The notes under the pieces are model-generated. The model saw only the letters and a program-made list of their open reading frames with translations. It was not told the origin of the DNA and searched no databases. DNA of 64,000 nt. Origin: Magicicada septendecula. Taxonomy: Eukaryota; Arthropoda; Insecta; Hemiptera; Cicadidae. Location of the stretch: contig CM068367.1 in NCBI GenBank assembly GCA_034769895.1, positions 352,037,111-352,101,110 of the forward strand, read 5' to 3'. A program made the position numbers and the translations under genes. This document shows, piece by piece, positions 37,315 to 50,176 of this stretch (positions are counted from its first letter, which is position 1; each line of letters opens with the position of its first letter).

Positions 37315-40300
37315 TGTAATAAAACGATAATGTGAAATAAATAACGGTTGTAAAAATGTGTGTAGTAGCGTAGCTAATATCTTCTTGACTTCTAAGCTCT
37401 TACTGTTGATCTTCGCTTTGGTAATAAAACCATACTCTAATTGTAATTGTAGAGTGTTCTGGTATAATATTATCCAGGATAATTTTTATGGTGTGTATGT
37501 GTAGTAGTGACGTTCCGCTCTGGGAATCGTCGATTTGGTAAAGTTCCTGGTCTTTGTTATTGGTAATTGGGATGTTATTACCATCAATTAAATAAAGTGT
37601 ATTTTGCTGTGTAGCAAATTGAAACAAAATATAAATTTAAAATTTATATTTATAAAAAAAAATAATTTCGGAAAAAATATTTTCGAAGTATTTATGTGCT
37701 TAATATTTAGGAATAAATTGAGGTTGTGGATCGTAATTATAATTATAATAGTAAGGTGTTTAATTTGGTAATAAATTTCTGTTCGGTAAATTTGTTAAAA
37801 AGATAATCCAATTAACTTCAAGTTAGGCGAAAACGGCTCTCTTCTTCTTACTCTTGAAATGTTGTAGTTTCGCATATACTGCCTTTAAAAATTATCTATT
37901 TTTCTTGGTTAATAAATGATTATGTCCTTTTATAAGAGAAATCAACTCCAATTTACCAAAAAACAAACAAATACGTTTATTAAATACAATAATAAGGTTG
38001 GTCGATTAATTAATCGAGGTTACAAGCCATATCAACTCGCTCTGGGTCGGTCGATATTAGAAGTTTTACAATTGTATTATTTAAACAGGTTCTTTGAACG
38101 GTTATTTATATAAAAAGCCAGAGAAGGTCAGGGACATGAAAGTATAACACTTACAATTCAAAAAAGGTCTTAAATTTAAACAATATACTGGTAATTATTA
38201 ATAATAAAAGTTTATATATAATTTTGTTCAAACCAGAAAGCAGTTAGTCGTCTCTAATTGAGGTGACGGAACTGGATCAGAATGGCCGCCTGACGCATGC
38301 GCGTTGAAAGCTTCTAATGTAAACAACGTACTTGTTGAGATAATATGTCCCTTCTTCGGTTAAATGTTCTTCGCTACGGTATATGATCTTCTGGGGTATA
38401 GTTTATTGTCACTGGTGTTAGATGGAAACGTTCACTTGGTGTAAAAATGTTGTTAAATAGGTATATCAACTGGTGTTTATGTGTGTCAGTTAACCTCGAA
38501 TTTTCACTTGGTGTTTGATGCGATTTCAGTGTTATTTCATGTAATTGGTTATATGTGATTTCGTTTATAGGTGTTATGTAGTTCGTGGGTCAACTTCACC
38601 ACTTCACTTTCATTAAAATAGTTAAAAATTTAGTTTACATAAAATGATTCAGAACTCCGTTGTAGCATAACGTCCATTAAAGGTTGGTTCAATCAAATAT
38701 TCACAAGAAGTGCTCTCTTCGAGGTATAATAATGAACTGTCCTATTTTCTTCTTCATCCGAAACGTCTTAGCCAATTTAATATTAAAAAGACATTGTTTA
38801 AAATTGCCATAACTTCCGATACACTTTAAAAATATACTTTATGTTCAAAAAATAAATTCGTTATTCGTTAACTGTTTGAAATATAAAATACATATTCGTT
38901 TTCACTATTCTATTCTACTTATTTTGATAGTAATTAAGTTAGTATTACAAAGTTTTATCTGAAAATTATATTTCTTATAATTTTTTGGGAGGTAGGCCTA
39001 AAATTATACTTCCCTGTCTTCTATGTAAATAATAGCCATTTTAACTAATATAATTATTATTCTATGAAATCTGAAATTTGTATAATTATCAATTCTCACT
39101 TATTTTATTGCAATTTAGTATACTAATGATGGTTTTTTAATATAATTCAATTGTATATGACTTCCCCTCGGATAGAGTCAGTTAATCTATTTCAGTTTTA
39201 ATGGTATTTTATTAGACAATTAAATAATTTTACTCATATAATGACCATATCTTTAGAAAGCCTTATTTACATAGTATTTGATATGTTGAGTTTATTTTGC
39301 CTAAATATTGTCAGTTTGACTGGTTTATAAGATTAGGTTTATTAATTATTCTGCATTTTAACTTTATTATATTGCCTAGATTTGAATTGTGGCTATTTGC
39401 AGGATGTTTTACTAATGTAATTATTTTATTTCCTTCTCTGACTTCTGACTCTGATATATTTGATTAAAAATTAGTTCTCTGATCTGGCATAACAGTAATT
39501 ATAGATTATACAATTAAAATATAACACCCAGATATATAAAACTGGTGTTCTTAATAACATTGTTTTGGTATATCACCTAATAACATAATAAAAAGTACTT
39601 CTACAACATTGGAATGATATCTAATTTTAGATAATGCATTCCTAAATTAACATGAACAATAAAATAACAATTATAATACTAATATTTCTTATGACTAACC
39701 CTTACTTATCTAAATGCTATATTTAATTGGAACCCAACATTTGGATCCATATATAATTGTTAACACCTTCTACAACTTCATCATAAACAGTTAGTTCTGT
39801 AATTCCCCATTTTATAAGATTTATGCCCCCTCTTAAAGTATAACCCTGGCTATCTAAGTTATATTCCATTCTATGGAATGTTCATACAGTTTTAGTAGCT
39901 TTTTATTAGTAAAATTACTACTTCATTATCAAAGTAGGCACTGTTCACAAAACTTAAAGTTTGTTACTTTGTACTGCTACTCATGCACCTTTCTTAAAGT
40001 TTATTAGTTATAATTTGATCACTTACACTTTTCCATGGTGAATTATTACTATATTTACTAGTCTTTTTCTAGTTTTTAATATGAAATATTCAACCATGGG
40101 GGAACTGTGAAGATTTGTTTATACACATTACACAATAACTTTTTGAATGCACTAATATTTACTACAGCTAACACTTTTAGTTTTTTGTCAGTTTTACAGT
40201 GATATGGTTTTTTAATGTGTTATACTTTCTCTTTGGGCATTCATTGATTTTGGGGTTTTTTTGGGGGTTCTTTCCCTATGGGGTTTTTGTTTTATATGGA

Positions 40301-41819
40301 TCGTCTTAATTATTCTTCTTTCTTCCTTCTTCAGTAGCTTTGATTGTTCTTCTTTCTTCTGTCTTCAGTAGTTTTAATTAGTTCTTCTTTCTTCCTTCTT
40401 CAGTAGTTTTAATTAGTCTTCTTTCTTTTTTCTTCAGTAGCTTTGATTGTTCTTCTTTCTTCTGTCTTCAGTAGTTTTAACTAGTTCTTCTTTCTTCCTT
40501 CTTCAGTAGTTTTAATTAGTCTTCTTTCTTCTTTATTCAGTAGTAGTAGTTTTAATTAGTCTTCTTTCTTCTCTAGTTTTGATTAGTTTTATTTCTTCTG
40601 TCTTCAGTAGTTTTAATTAGTCTTCTTTCTTCTTTCTTCTGTAGTAGTAGTTTTAATTATTCTTCTTTCTTCTGTCTTCAGTAGTTTTAATTAGTTCTTC
40701 TTTCTTCCTTCTTCAGTAGTTTTAATTAGTCTTCTTTCTTTTTTCTTCAGTAGCTTTGATTGTTCTTCTTTCTTCTGTCTTCAGTAGTTTTAACTAGTTC
40801 TTCTTTCTTCCTTCTTCAGTAGTTTTAATTAGTCTTCTTTCTTCTTTCTTCAGTAGTAGTAGTTTTAATTAGTTCTTCTTTCTTCTCTAGATTTAATTAT
40901 TCTTCCTTCTTCTGTCTTCTGTATCTTTGATTGTTCTTCTTGTAGTTTTAATTATTCTTCTTTCTTCCTTCTTCAGTAGCTTTGATTGTTCTTCTTTCTT
41001 CTGTCTTCAGTAGTTTTAATTAGTTCTTCTTTCTTCCTTCTTCAGTAGTTTTAATTAGTCTTCTTTCTTTTTTCTTCAGTAGCTTTGATTGTTCTTCTTT
41101 CTTCTGTCTTCAGTAGTTTTAACTAGTTCTTCTTTCTTCCTTCTTCAGTAGTTTTAATTAGTCTTCTTTCTTCTTTCTTCAGTAGTAGTAGTTTTAATTA
41201 GTTCTTCTTTCTTCATTCTTTAGTAGTAGTAGTTTTAATTATTCTTCTTTCTTCTTTGAGTTTTGATTAGTTTTGTTTCTTCTGTCTTCAGTAGTTTTAA
41301 TTAGTCTTCTTTCTTCTTTCTTCTGTAGTAGTAGTTTTAATTAGTCTTCTTTCTTCTCTAGTTTTAATTATTCTTCCTTCTTCTGTCTTCTGTATCTTTG
41401 ATTGTTCTTCTTTCTTCTTTCTTCAGTAATAGTAGTTTTAATTATTCTTCCTTCTTCTGTCTTCTGTATCTTTGATTGTTCTTCTTTCTTCTTTCTTCAG
41501 TAATAGTAGTTTTAATTATTCTTCCTTCTTCTTTCTTCAGTAGCTTTGTTTTTTCTGGTCTGGTTTCTTTGACGGGGTATATTAATTGCCTGCTTCTATC
41601 TTACCTGGGTAATTTTGTTATTATTATTTTTAGTCTTCTGGGTTTTTAAATTTGTATTATATTATATTATTTGCAGAAATTTTCTTTATTCAACCCTTTC
41701 TTGTGAATATATTATTAAACAGTGCATTTTAATTAATTCTCATCTGGATATTCCATATATTAGAGCTTTATTAATGATCATTGAGTAATGTATTTGTGAG
41801 GATTATCTGTCATGCTACA
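37315..41819 (-). mobile_element. LTR B, 4.5 kb (copy 2)
   Basis: Copy of 12060-17206 but 642 bp shorter, from one fewer higher-order unit in the internal minisatellite. Two of the four substitutions I noticed between copies (37368 and 37388) lie near its inner end. The boundaries are the same TGTA...TACA ends. Confidence 0.72.
40300..41558. repeat. TTCTTC / CAGTAG minisatellite (copy 2, one 642-bp unit fewer)
   Basis: Same unit types as 15045-16945. The array is about 1.26 kb against 1.90 kb in copy 1. The difference equals the 642-bp higher-order period seen in copy 1, so it reflects loss or gain of a whole unit. Confidence 0.9.
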
Positions 41820-44800
41820 ATATGTTTAGGTATATACTTTAGTATAGACATGATACTTATTAATTTATATAAATTTAATATCTCGTTTTAGTTTTCTTTT
41901 CTTATTTTCTACATATAATGTATCTGTATTCAGGTTAGAAAGAAATAGAATTAACATCAATTATTAGTAATTATAAATTACTAACAAGCTTACGAAATGA
42001 AATATATATTTTATATTCTGTTTAGAAACATAAACGTTTACTTTTAAAGTGAAAAACGCATAGTTATTATACTATAATTATTGTATCACATACTGACTAC
42101 CCACAATTTTTTCTGACAGAAATAGAAACCAAGAGGTTTCATTGAACAAAATGAAAGCACTAGAACATATAACACAGAAAGCAATTTGTACGGATTAATA
42201 AGTTACCTCATAATATACAGTGGCATGACTGACCGTGAACATACTGTGTACACAGATTAGATGCACTCGCATAGAGATCCCCTTTATACATGTTTCAGGT
42301 ATTTTAACTTTTTACTATGACATTTTATTTGTTCTATGATTCAGTATCATATACTTATATTCATTATAACGTTTTCAAACTTTGCAATGCGACACCTTTT
42401 TAACTTCCTACAGTGTACCCTTAAACGTCAACTACTTCTAATATTTAAAATTTATTTTTTTAAATACATTTCAAGCTTACAAGGAAATTACATTTTCTTT
42501 AATACAATTTTCAATTATAATTGAAATCAGTCAGTCACATATAATTGAACTATCACATTAAGTTAAAGATTTTCGTATGCACGACGCACAGAGTTTCAAT
42601 TTCATTGTTTTATATAGCAATCTGCTTTCATCTACTTTTTCTTGTGACCCAGTGATAAATTCATCGTGATAAAATCATAGTGCAATCTCATCGTCGCTCA
42701 GTAGGGATGGCAAGTGATAAATTTTTAAAATTAATAATTAGAAACTTATGAAATATAAAATTTCTTTTACGATTCTGGTTTATTAGACCATAATATACCT
42801 GACTTCCAAAATTTATATTACTGCCATATAAATAAAAAAATTTAATTTTCTTAAAGACAAGACACTAAAAAAACAGGATATATATGTTTTCATACGAGGA
42901 GTGTTCTATTATTACATTACATACTACATTTTGCTAGTTTCTAAGTCTATTTAACGAAGTACAATTTTAAAGACGGTGTTTAGTTACATTTATAACTGAA
43001 AACCAAAAAATACCCTTACTGTTGGGTATTTGTCCCTTATACCCTTATTTGTTCTCAGGAACAAAAGAAAACTATAATAACTTAAATACAATAAATATGA
43101 TTGTGAATACGTGTAAGCATTACCACTCATGTATGACTTTAGAAAGTAGTACAAGATGCCGCATTGTACAAATGACACACAAAACTCAAGGAAGTGCTGA
43201 CAAACTTTTTCGACTTTTCATTTTGTTTGATTGGTAATACTGCAAGTCAGCTGATTTATTTCTTCGAATTAATGTAACTGCTTAATAAGTTACTGTCGAA
43301 TTATTTTTAAGTTCAGTCATGTGCTTTCTGTAAATTCCAGAACATATACATTAACTTTTGTAATCTATTGAATTTTTGAGGAAAATTATTCCAAACGACA
43401 AGTAAAAAATTACCAAATTATAGTTTTTGTTTATAATAAAAATTGCTCATAAAAAGAGATATATTATTTGAAACACCCAGTGAGCATACTTTCATAACTC
43501 AAAGGAATGTAGTAAAAGAAAATGGATTTAGTTTAGTCTCACAAAAAGAAATACTAAGTGAATAATGAAATTTGTAAAGTTTATCCCTGTGGAAATAAGG
43601 AAAATAACGACAAGAGATGATTCTTTTTTTTTAAGAAAATTGAAAGAGGCCATAACGTAATTCAACGGCAGCTTCTGTCGGTTTGCATATATTTGGTGGT
43701 TACAAAACAATCCGACTCCAAAACAAACAGATTTTAATCCACTTTTTTAATACAAACATTTACCTGGTCAAAAAGTATGAAACTGGTCGCCTTTGTGGAA
43801 AGAGAATTTGTTAACAAAATGTTACGATAACAAATTTTGTGATGTAGGACCGAGTATCTCGTTACGTGCGAAAATCAAGGAGCAAACCCCTATCTCCAAA
43901 GCACATTTACCAGACTATATAATACTCTGCAAAAAAATACTTAGAGGTTGCTTTTCGATTCTTGGGCTAGAACCGCTTGTAGTAACGTTGCGTTTTACCC
44001 CATCTTTACATTAAAAGTACAACTAAATACATCGAAGTGGCTTTGAGATAATTTTGCCAAGAAACGCTTCTTTCTTCAAAGTTAAAGTTTGTTGGCACTT
44101 TCCAACAAACCTACAAATGTAAGAAACACGGGAGCTTTCAAAAAGGCGTCAAATTGATTGTTCTGACTCGCCAGGCAACTCATCAAATAGCATTTTTCAC
44201 TGATATTAAAATTGTATGGGTAATTTTGAAGGCAAGAAAGAGAAAACCTGACTGTATGTCAAAGTATCGAATGATTTTAAGTTTGATGAAAGTTACATAT
44301 CAAAACATAAAATGACCGAAATTCGTGAAAACTGTCAAAATCTATGTCCAATTTTGTGAAAACTACTTAAAACCAAAAGAGGTCATATGCAATAATAAAA
44401 TTAGTTTCCACAACGTATTAATAAAGTACATATACTTAATCTATATTACTATGTTCATTTTAATTTTGGCATTAGCATATGCTTGCGTGTGATAAAAACT
44501 TTCACTTCATTTTTATTGATATCCCTTCATTTGCCTAATGCCTATTGGTTGTCTTACAGGGTATAATACATTTTAATTTAGCCTGTTAGTGTCTAAATTA
44601 TTGTGAAACGATTTTTACGTTCTGTGTCAGATTATCTACTAATAATACATTTAGCCTATTGCCAACGTCAACTCAGTTTAAGGAGAGTAGAATGCATTTA
44701 TTCTGTTTGTAATCTTTCCCAGCATAAAGCAACTTCTACAATTTACTCATAAATTGATCAATAAATTACAATCATTTTTTTGCATTTAAATGTTTGTGTT

Positions 44801-45344
44801 GAAGATCTGTGTTTCCAAAGTGTTACCGTATCTGTGTCTGTATATCTGAATATACATTATTATTTACCAGACAAATTAAATGTGCATTAACGAACCCTGT
44901 AAGAGCGAGATATGCTGGATACAAATGAACTCGATGTCTTTGTCATCTGATGTTTCCATCGGACACGTGACGTCACTGCGTTATTAGAAACAGTATTACT
45001 TCCCAGTCCTACATTTCACTGTCCCCGACAGACAATTCATGCAGGCAAACCATTGATGGAAGGATTTACATTATACATGCCAGTGCATATGTGCGTGTCT
45101 CTGAGAGAGTGCATCATCTATGTATGTATACATACCAACTTCTAAGAAATCAAGAAGAGGTTTTAACATTGAAAATCTTTATAAGGACGTGTCGCACATT
45201 TGCGGCCGATCGCTGGTGCGTTATCGAAAATGGGAACCGATGAGATTCCATAGAAACTACTTCTTTGTTGTGAATAACGTAGTACATATACAAAACTTCG
45301 CTTATGAATGCGACTACATTTAACTTATAATCTGTACATTCGTA
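41820..45344. other. Unassigned AT-rich region (copy 2)
   Basis: Copy of 17207-20731, with two noticed substitutions (42683 and 43441). No recognisable gene. Confidence 0.5.
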
Positions 45345-45377
45345 AATGAAGAATGAATTCATTGATTGGTGAATGAA
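45345..45377. repeat. Left target-site duplication of jockey-like LINE (copy 2)
   Basis: 33 bp identical to 48225-48257, immediately followed by the plus-strand T tract that is the LINE poly(A) tail. Confidence 0.93.
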
Positions 45378-48224
45378 GAATTTTTTTTTAATTTATTGGA
45401 GATCTGTAATCTGTTCGACTAAGCGAACGTTTAACAAATTGGCTGACAACACACACAGGATTATGAAGAGCTGACCATTGACAGACAGCTCTTCTTGTTT
45501 TTGATAATAGGTTAAAGAGGTACACAAAACACAAAACTAAATGATAAAACATGTAAACAAATGAACAAAAATCACTTCCACTTCCTGCTGGCATGATACA
45601 ATAAGTTCAAATGTTAAACACTGGGCCCATAAGGCACATATACAGATTGACATTAACACGTATGAATGACACGAATACAAAAACATACAGAACAGATATC
45701 ACAGACAGTACAATACAGAAAATACAGAGAATACATTATTAGTTAAACCTGAATGGTAAGTCTAATAGTTTGTGTCTTTTTAATCTATAAATATCTTCTC
45801 TGTTGTCTAACAAGTTAATTGCCAGGTGGTTAGGATGCTGTTCTAGTTTGGAGATGTGAGTCCTGCAGAGGCGCATGATTTCTTCTCTCACGGTTGGAAC
45901 TTTGAGGTCGCGGTGTATAGAGTTGTTGGAGACAAACCATGGAGCATAGACTATTGATCTTAAAGTTTTGGACTGAAAGCGCTGGATAATCTCAGTATTA
46001 CTTGTACTTGCAGTAGGCTACCCCAAAGTTGAATACCATAAGTCCATACCGGTTTAAGAACTGCTTTATAGATCAAGAGTTTGTTGACGAGACTTAACCG
46101 TGATTTTCTGCCTATAAGCCAATAGATGTTTCTGACCTTGTGATTAAGTTCAATCTTCTTAGATGTTATATGTTTTTTCCATGTTAGTCTCCTGTGCAAA
46201 TGCATCCCAAGGTACTTAGCACTTTCAGCTTGCGGTACTGGTTGGCCGTTAATTGTTACTGGAGGGCAGTTTGCCTTACGTGTGGTGAAGGTAACGTGGA
46301 CTGACTTGGATGAATTGATTTTTATGCGCCATTTATCAAGCCATAACTGAACGCTGTTTAATGATTCTTGTAGTATGAGAGATGCTATTGAGGGGTCGGA
46401 GTGTGTCCCTAGGATTGCTGTGTCATCGGCGAAGGTAGAAACAGTGGTTTCACTTGCTGACGGTAAGTCCGAGGTGAACAGGAGGTAGAGCAGAGGACCC
46501 AAGACACTACCTTGCGGAACACCTGACCCCACTGGTAATAGAGGAGAAGTAGCATCCGAGTACTTGACTTGAAACACTCTGCCCACTAAGTAGGAATGTA
46601 GAATACGGTAACAATTATGTGGCAGATTTTTCTTTATTTTGTATAAGAGTCCAAGATGCCAGACTTTGTCAAATGCCTGGTAAACGTCGAGAAACACACC
46701 TGAGCAGAACATCTTCGATTCCAGCGATTTATTGATAACATTTGTTAGTCTGCGTATTTGATCTACCGTAGAGTGCTTTTCTCGAAAGCCAAATTGGTGA
46801 TCCGGAATTATGTTGTTTTCTACAATTGTTGACATAAGTCGTTTTACAAACAGCTTCTCAAAGACCTTACCAAGTATCGGTAGAAGGCTTATGGGTCAAT
46901 AAGAAGAGGGCTCTTGAGGGTTTTTACCAGGTTTTAAGACCATGATAACTTGAGCCGATTTCCAGAGAAGAGGAAAGTATTCAAGTCTGAGTATGGCATT
47001 GAAAATGTATGTTATTAGTACAACGCCTTTGTACAATGCCTTTGTGAGGCAGCTCCTTTAGAACTTTCCCCGATAACAAATCAATGCCGGGAGCCTTTTT
47101 ACTTTTCAAATTATACAGTACTATTTCCTTGATATCCTTAACTTTAAAAGGCTTAATAGGTAGAGCCAGTTGGAGCGGGGAGTGTAAATATCTTTGTACC
47201 TCTTCATCGAAAGAGACGTTCATGGTTGAAAAACGTTGACCAAATGTTCGGCAAAAGTCTGGGATTTCTCTGTATTGCTGCGCGCCCAGCTACCATCTGG
47301 TTTATGTATTGGTGGTATTTGTAATAGTGGCCTTTTTAATCGTTTAGTAGCCTTCCACAGAGAATAATCAGTACTTTCATTAGGTGACAGATTTTGTAGA
47401 TAATCCTGAACCCCTTCGTTCTTTAAATTTTCTGACAATCGTTTTAGTTGTCTGGCCGCGAAATTCTACTTTCTTTTATCATCCGGATGATGAGTATGCT
47501 GCTAAATTCGTCGCAATCTACGCTTCTCAGCTAATTTTTTTCGGACAACCAGAGGAAGGTTTAAGTGCTTATTCGTCGCTGTATTGCAAGGTGTAGCTTC
47601 CCAGGCTGATTTTTGAAAAGTACTGGTGAGATAATTTACAGCCGCATCCAATTCAGCAGATGTGTGGAGTGGAAGTTCTAGGGAGATATTATCATTTATA
47701 AGCTCTCTAAAGTAATCCCAGTCAGTATGACGATTTGTGAGTGTTGGTAGACTTTCAGATTTAATTATAGTATTGCTAGTAGTGGCAATAATTGGAGTGT
47801 GGTCAGAGGACAAATCAAGGCAAGATTCAACTTTGTAGTATGTATGAGACAAGCCTCGTATTAAAAAGAAATCAATGAGGTCAGGTATTTTATTTGTATC
47901 AGAAGGCCAATAGGTTTGTTGACCAGTGGACAGAAAGGACAGGGATTCTTGTCTAATGACGTTATATAAAATTCTACATCTTGGATTAGCTAATCTCGAA
48001 CCCCTTTGCGGGAGTTTTGCATAAAAGTCACCTCCCACCAAAAAACGTGCACCAAGATTTCTAAGAAAAGAGCTGAAGTCAGTTTCATTGATTCTGCGTT
48101 TTGGGGGACAGTAGACTGCAGAAACAATTAGAGGGCCTCTTTGATCTTCAATTAAAACGTTTGTCGCCTGTAGGTGAGCAGTTTTGACTTTAGAGAAGAG
48201 ATAATGTTTTATATTGTTTCGGTG
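45378..48224 (-). mobile_element. 5'-truncated jockey-like LINE insertion, 2847 bp
   Basis: Minus-strand non-LTR element flanked by a perfect 33-bp direct repeat (45345-45377 and 48225-48257). Its 3' end carries an A-rich tail (T9 near 45381-45389 on the plus strand), as expected for target-primed reverse transcription. It begins part-way through the endonuclease domain, so ORF1 and the start of ORF2 are missing. The 3' UTR is about 360 bp (45378-45738). The left 582 bp (45378-45959) are also present in copy 1. Confidence 0.95.
45739..48224 (-). pseudogene. Jockey-like LINE ORF2: endonuclease + reverse transcriptase, broken
   Basis: Domains in order on the minus strand: AP-like endonuclease (48224 to about 47740, with VYCPPKR, GGDF then GSRLANPR, and CLDLSSDHTPII); linker (about 47700-47230); reverse transcriptase (47223 to about 46000, with KKAPGIDLL, DHQFGFREKHST, the GVPQGSVLGPLL block and catalytic FADD); then a C-terminal part ending LPFRFN at 45739. 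Lesions: TAG at 47502-47504; a second TAG near 47466; a frameshift near 47220; a 13-bp tandem duplication at 47018-47043 that shifts the frame; TGA at 46896-46898 where the usual SYRPISLL motif needs arginine; and a frameshift near 46012. In the endonuclease box GGDFYAK the usual Asn of GDFNAK is Tyr. The element cannot make an intact protein. The family is jockey by motif style. Confidence 0.93.
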
Positions 48225-48257
48225 AATGAAGAATGAATTCATTGATTGGTGAATGAA
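48225..48257. repeat. Right target-site duplication of jockey-like LINE
   Basis: Perfect 33-bp match to 45345-45377. It contains an internal near-repeat of gaatgaa, so the boundary could slide by a base or two. Confidence 0.93.
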
Positions 48258-49230
48258 CACAAATAGCCTATATATATTTTTTAGATTTATTGAAGCATTT
48301 TCAATGCCCTCCTCTGTGCATTGCATTTGTGCAATGCCTGTAAATTTTTTTATACTCACTAAGTAGAAGTGATAATCTTTTGTTGACCTGAAATAAAATG
48401 GTCAAGTCGCTCTTACTTCGGTAGTTATTAAAGAAAGCAATTAAGGAGCAACTTCTAAGGGCAATTAAAGTTCATGTAATAGCAATATGAAAATTGATAG
48501 GGAGAACTGAATACTTAAGTCAGCAAAAGTGGTTATAATTAAAACTATAGTAGCATACTTGTGCTCGAATCTTGTTCAACATATTGAAGTCCCTCTTTCG
48601 TTGGCTGTACAAGTAATACTTGCATTTTAAAAATTGAAGTCAACCTCTAACAATATACATTATATTAATGAAGAAAAAGGTGATATTACCAAAGAATTCG
48701 CTCGTTAAATTTTTCCCTTTCGATAAACAACAACAACAACAACAACAAAACAAAATTATCACTCTTCTAGTTCTAATCATAATTGTCTGAGGATAATCTA
48801 CTTTATTTTATTAAATATGGTTAATAAAATTATATTATTTAATACTGAGTATAATGGAGTACGTTTATTTCTTATTATTATGTTACGTATTTGAGTTGCA
48901 TTATTTCTATAATTTTTAATAATTAATTATATAAGTTGTAAATTAATTTTATTTTATTTTTCTTTTAAAACATAATGCACAAAATTTACGTCATTACAAA
49001 CTTTTTATTGTATATTATTTCACACACATATAATATATACATCATTTTTATTTAGAGTACATTTTCAAAATGTAGGCCTTTATTTTTTTAGGTTTTCCTA
49101 AATCCTGAGTCAGAATTAGTCAAACTAAAATTAAATGTTAAAATTTGCAAAAAGACAATTCCAAATAATCAACGAAACGTGTGTTAGCAAAAACTAATAA
49201 ATTCTTGCATTTTGAAAACATATTCTAAAT
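48258..49230. other. AT-rich unassigned region with short CAA repeat
   Basis: No gene recognised. A (CAA)n microsatellite of about 24 bp lies at 48726-48749. The open frame running in from the LINE (to 48359) is chance flanking sequence. Confidence 0.55.
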
Positions 49231-49270
49231 ACGAGGGCTATTTTAAAATGAACCTCTGATTGGCAGGCAA
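49231..49270. mobile_element. Possible mariner-type terminal repeat fragment
   Basis: tacgagggctattttaaaat and the following aacctctgattgg resemble terminal repeats of insect mariner-like transposons as I remember them. No transposase and no opposite terminus is visible, so this is a weak call. Confidence 0.3.
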
Positions 49271-49349
49271 AGAAAAACTAAAATATAGAAATTTTTTTTT
49301 GTATCGGCCATCTAAGGACCACATGCCAATTACAATTCTTCGTTCTTTA

Positions 49350-50060
49350 TTCTTTTCTTTTTCTCAAATATTCGTTCATCTTTTCACTATATCTCTTCTT
49401 CCTGTCTTCAGTCTACTTTGGACCTGCGTTTTTCTCTCTCCTACCCCGGGCTCCTTCCATTTTTAACACTTTTGTCCGAAAAAATTCTCTTTCAATTGAT
49501 TCTTCTGCATTCATATTATTTTTTTTTTTGAATCGTTTTGGACGTCTTTAATCCAACTTGATGTTGACTTCTTACTCCACAGATATTTGCAGATCTGCTT
49601 TGTTAACCTATTGTCCATTCTATATGAATGACCAAAAAAATAACAGTTTTATTTTTCTCATTGTTTCTGTTATATTTTCTATACTTTGATGTATTTTATT
49701 ATTACATCTTAATTTCCAACCGTCTGACGTTTTCGTGGTCATCATATTTTCCTAATAATTCGTCTTTCCAATATTTCTAGTCTGTCTAAATTATAATTCA
49801 ATGCTAGACATTCACTTGTATATAGGCATTCTGGCTTCACTACTGTACTGTAATGCCTTATTTTCACATTTTTAGATAGGCACTTATTATTGTAAATATC
49901 TTTAGTTATACCATATGGCCTTTCCATCTTATGGATCATTTCTTCTATAACAGGTTTTTTCTAAACTATTCTCTTGAGTTATTTCTCCTAGATACTTAAA
50001 TTTTCGAACCCTCTTTATTCGACCAATATCTGTTACCACGAATTTTGGTGCATTTTTAAT
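49350..50060 (-). pseudogene. Decayed LINE, C-terminal region
   Basis: The minus-strand frames, from high to low coordinate, read KFKYLGEITQENS (after a GRIKRVR stretch, about 50045-49965), then the 65-codon frame 49939-49742 with KNVKIRHYSTVVKPECLY and LERRIIRKI. Lower down come a RMDNRLTKQICKYLW piece (about 49625) and a GRREK plus EDRKKRYSEKM stretch (about 49480-49380). This is the usual order of the region after the RT catalytic core in several insect LINEs. Frames are broken repeatedly, and no catalytic core is present. Confidence 0.72.
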
Positions 50061-50176
50061 GTTCGTAGTAATACATACATACCAGTTACATGCGTATCTT
50101 CATTATATTTCCACATTATCGCCATCACATACACATTTATTTTAATGTGTTAACGACGTCCACACGGGACTGAAAT

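Larger units (their letters stand above)
21347..45959. repeat. Copy 2 of ~25-kb tandem duplication
   Basis: If 21346/21347 is the duplication join, this 24613-bp stretch is one full unit: truncated gag, primer-binding site, LTR A, hairpin element, Penelope-like element, two LINE remnants, LTR B and the 3' end of a jockey-like LINE. At 45959 the sequence continues smoothly into the rest of that LINE, so 45959/45960 is the original genomic continuity and 21346/21347 is the new join. The near absence of substitutions implies a very recent event, or an assembly or haplotype artefact. Confidence 0.85.

Noticed and set aside
48258-48359. N-terminal extension of the LINE endonuclease frame
   Set aside because: It lies beyond the target-site duplication, so it is flanking DNA read in frame by chance.
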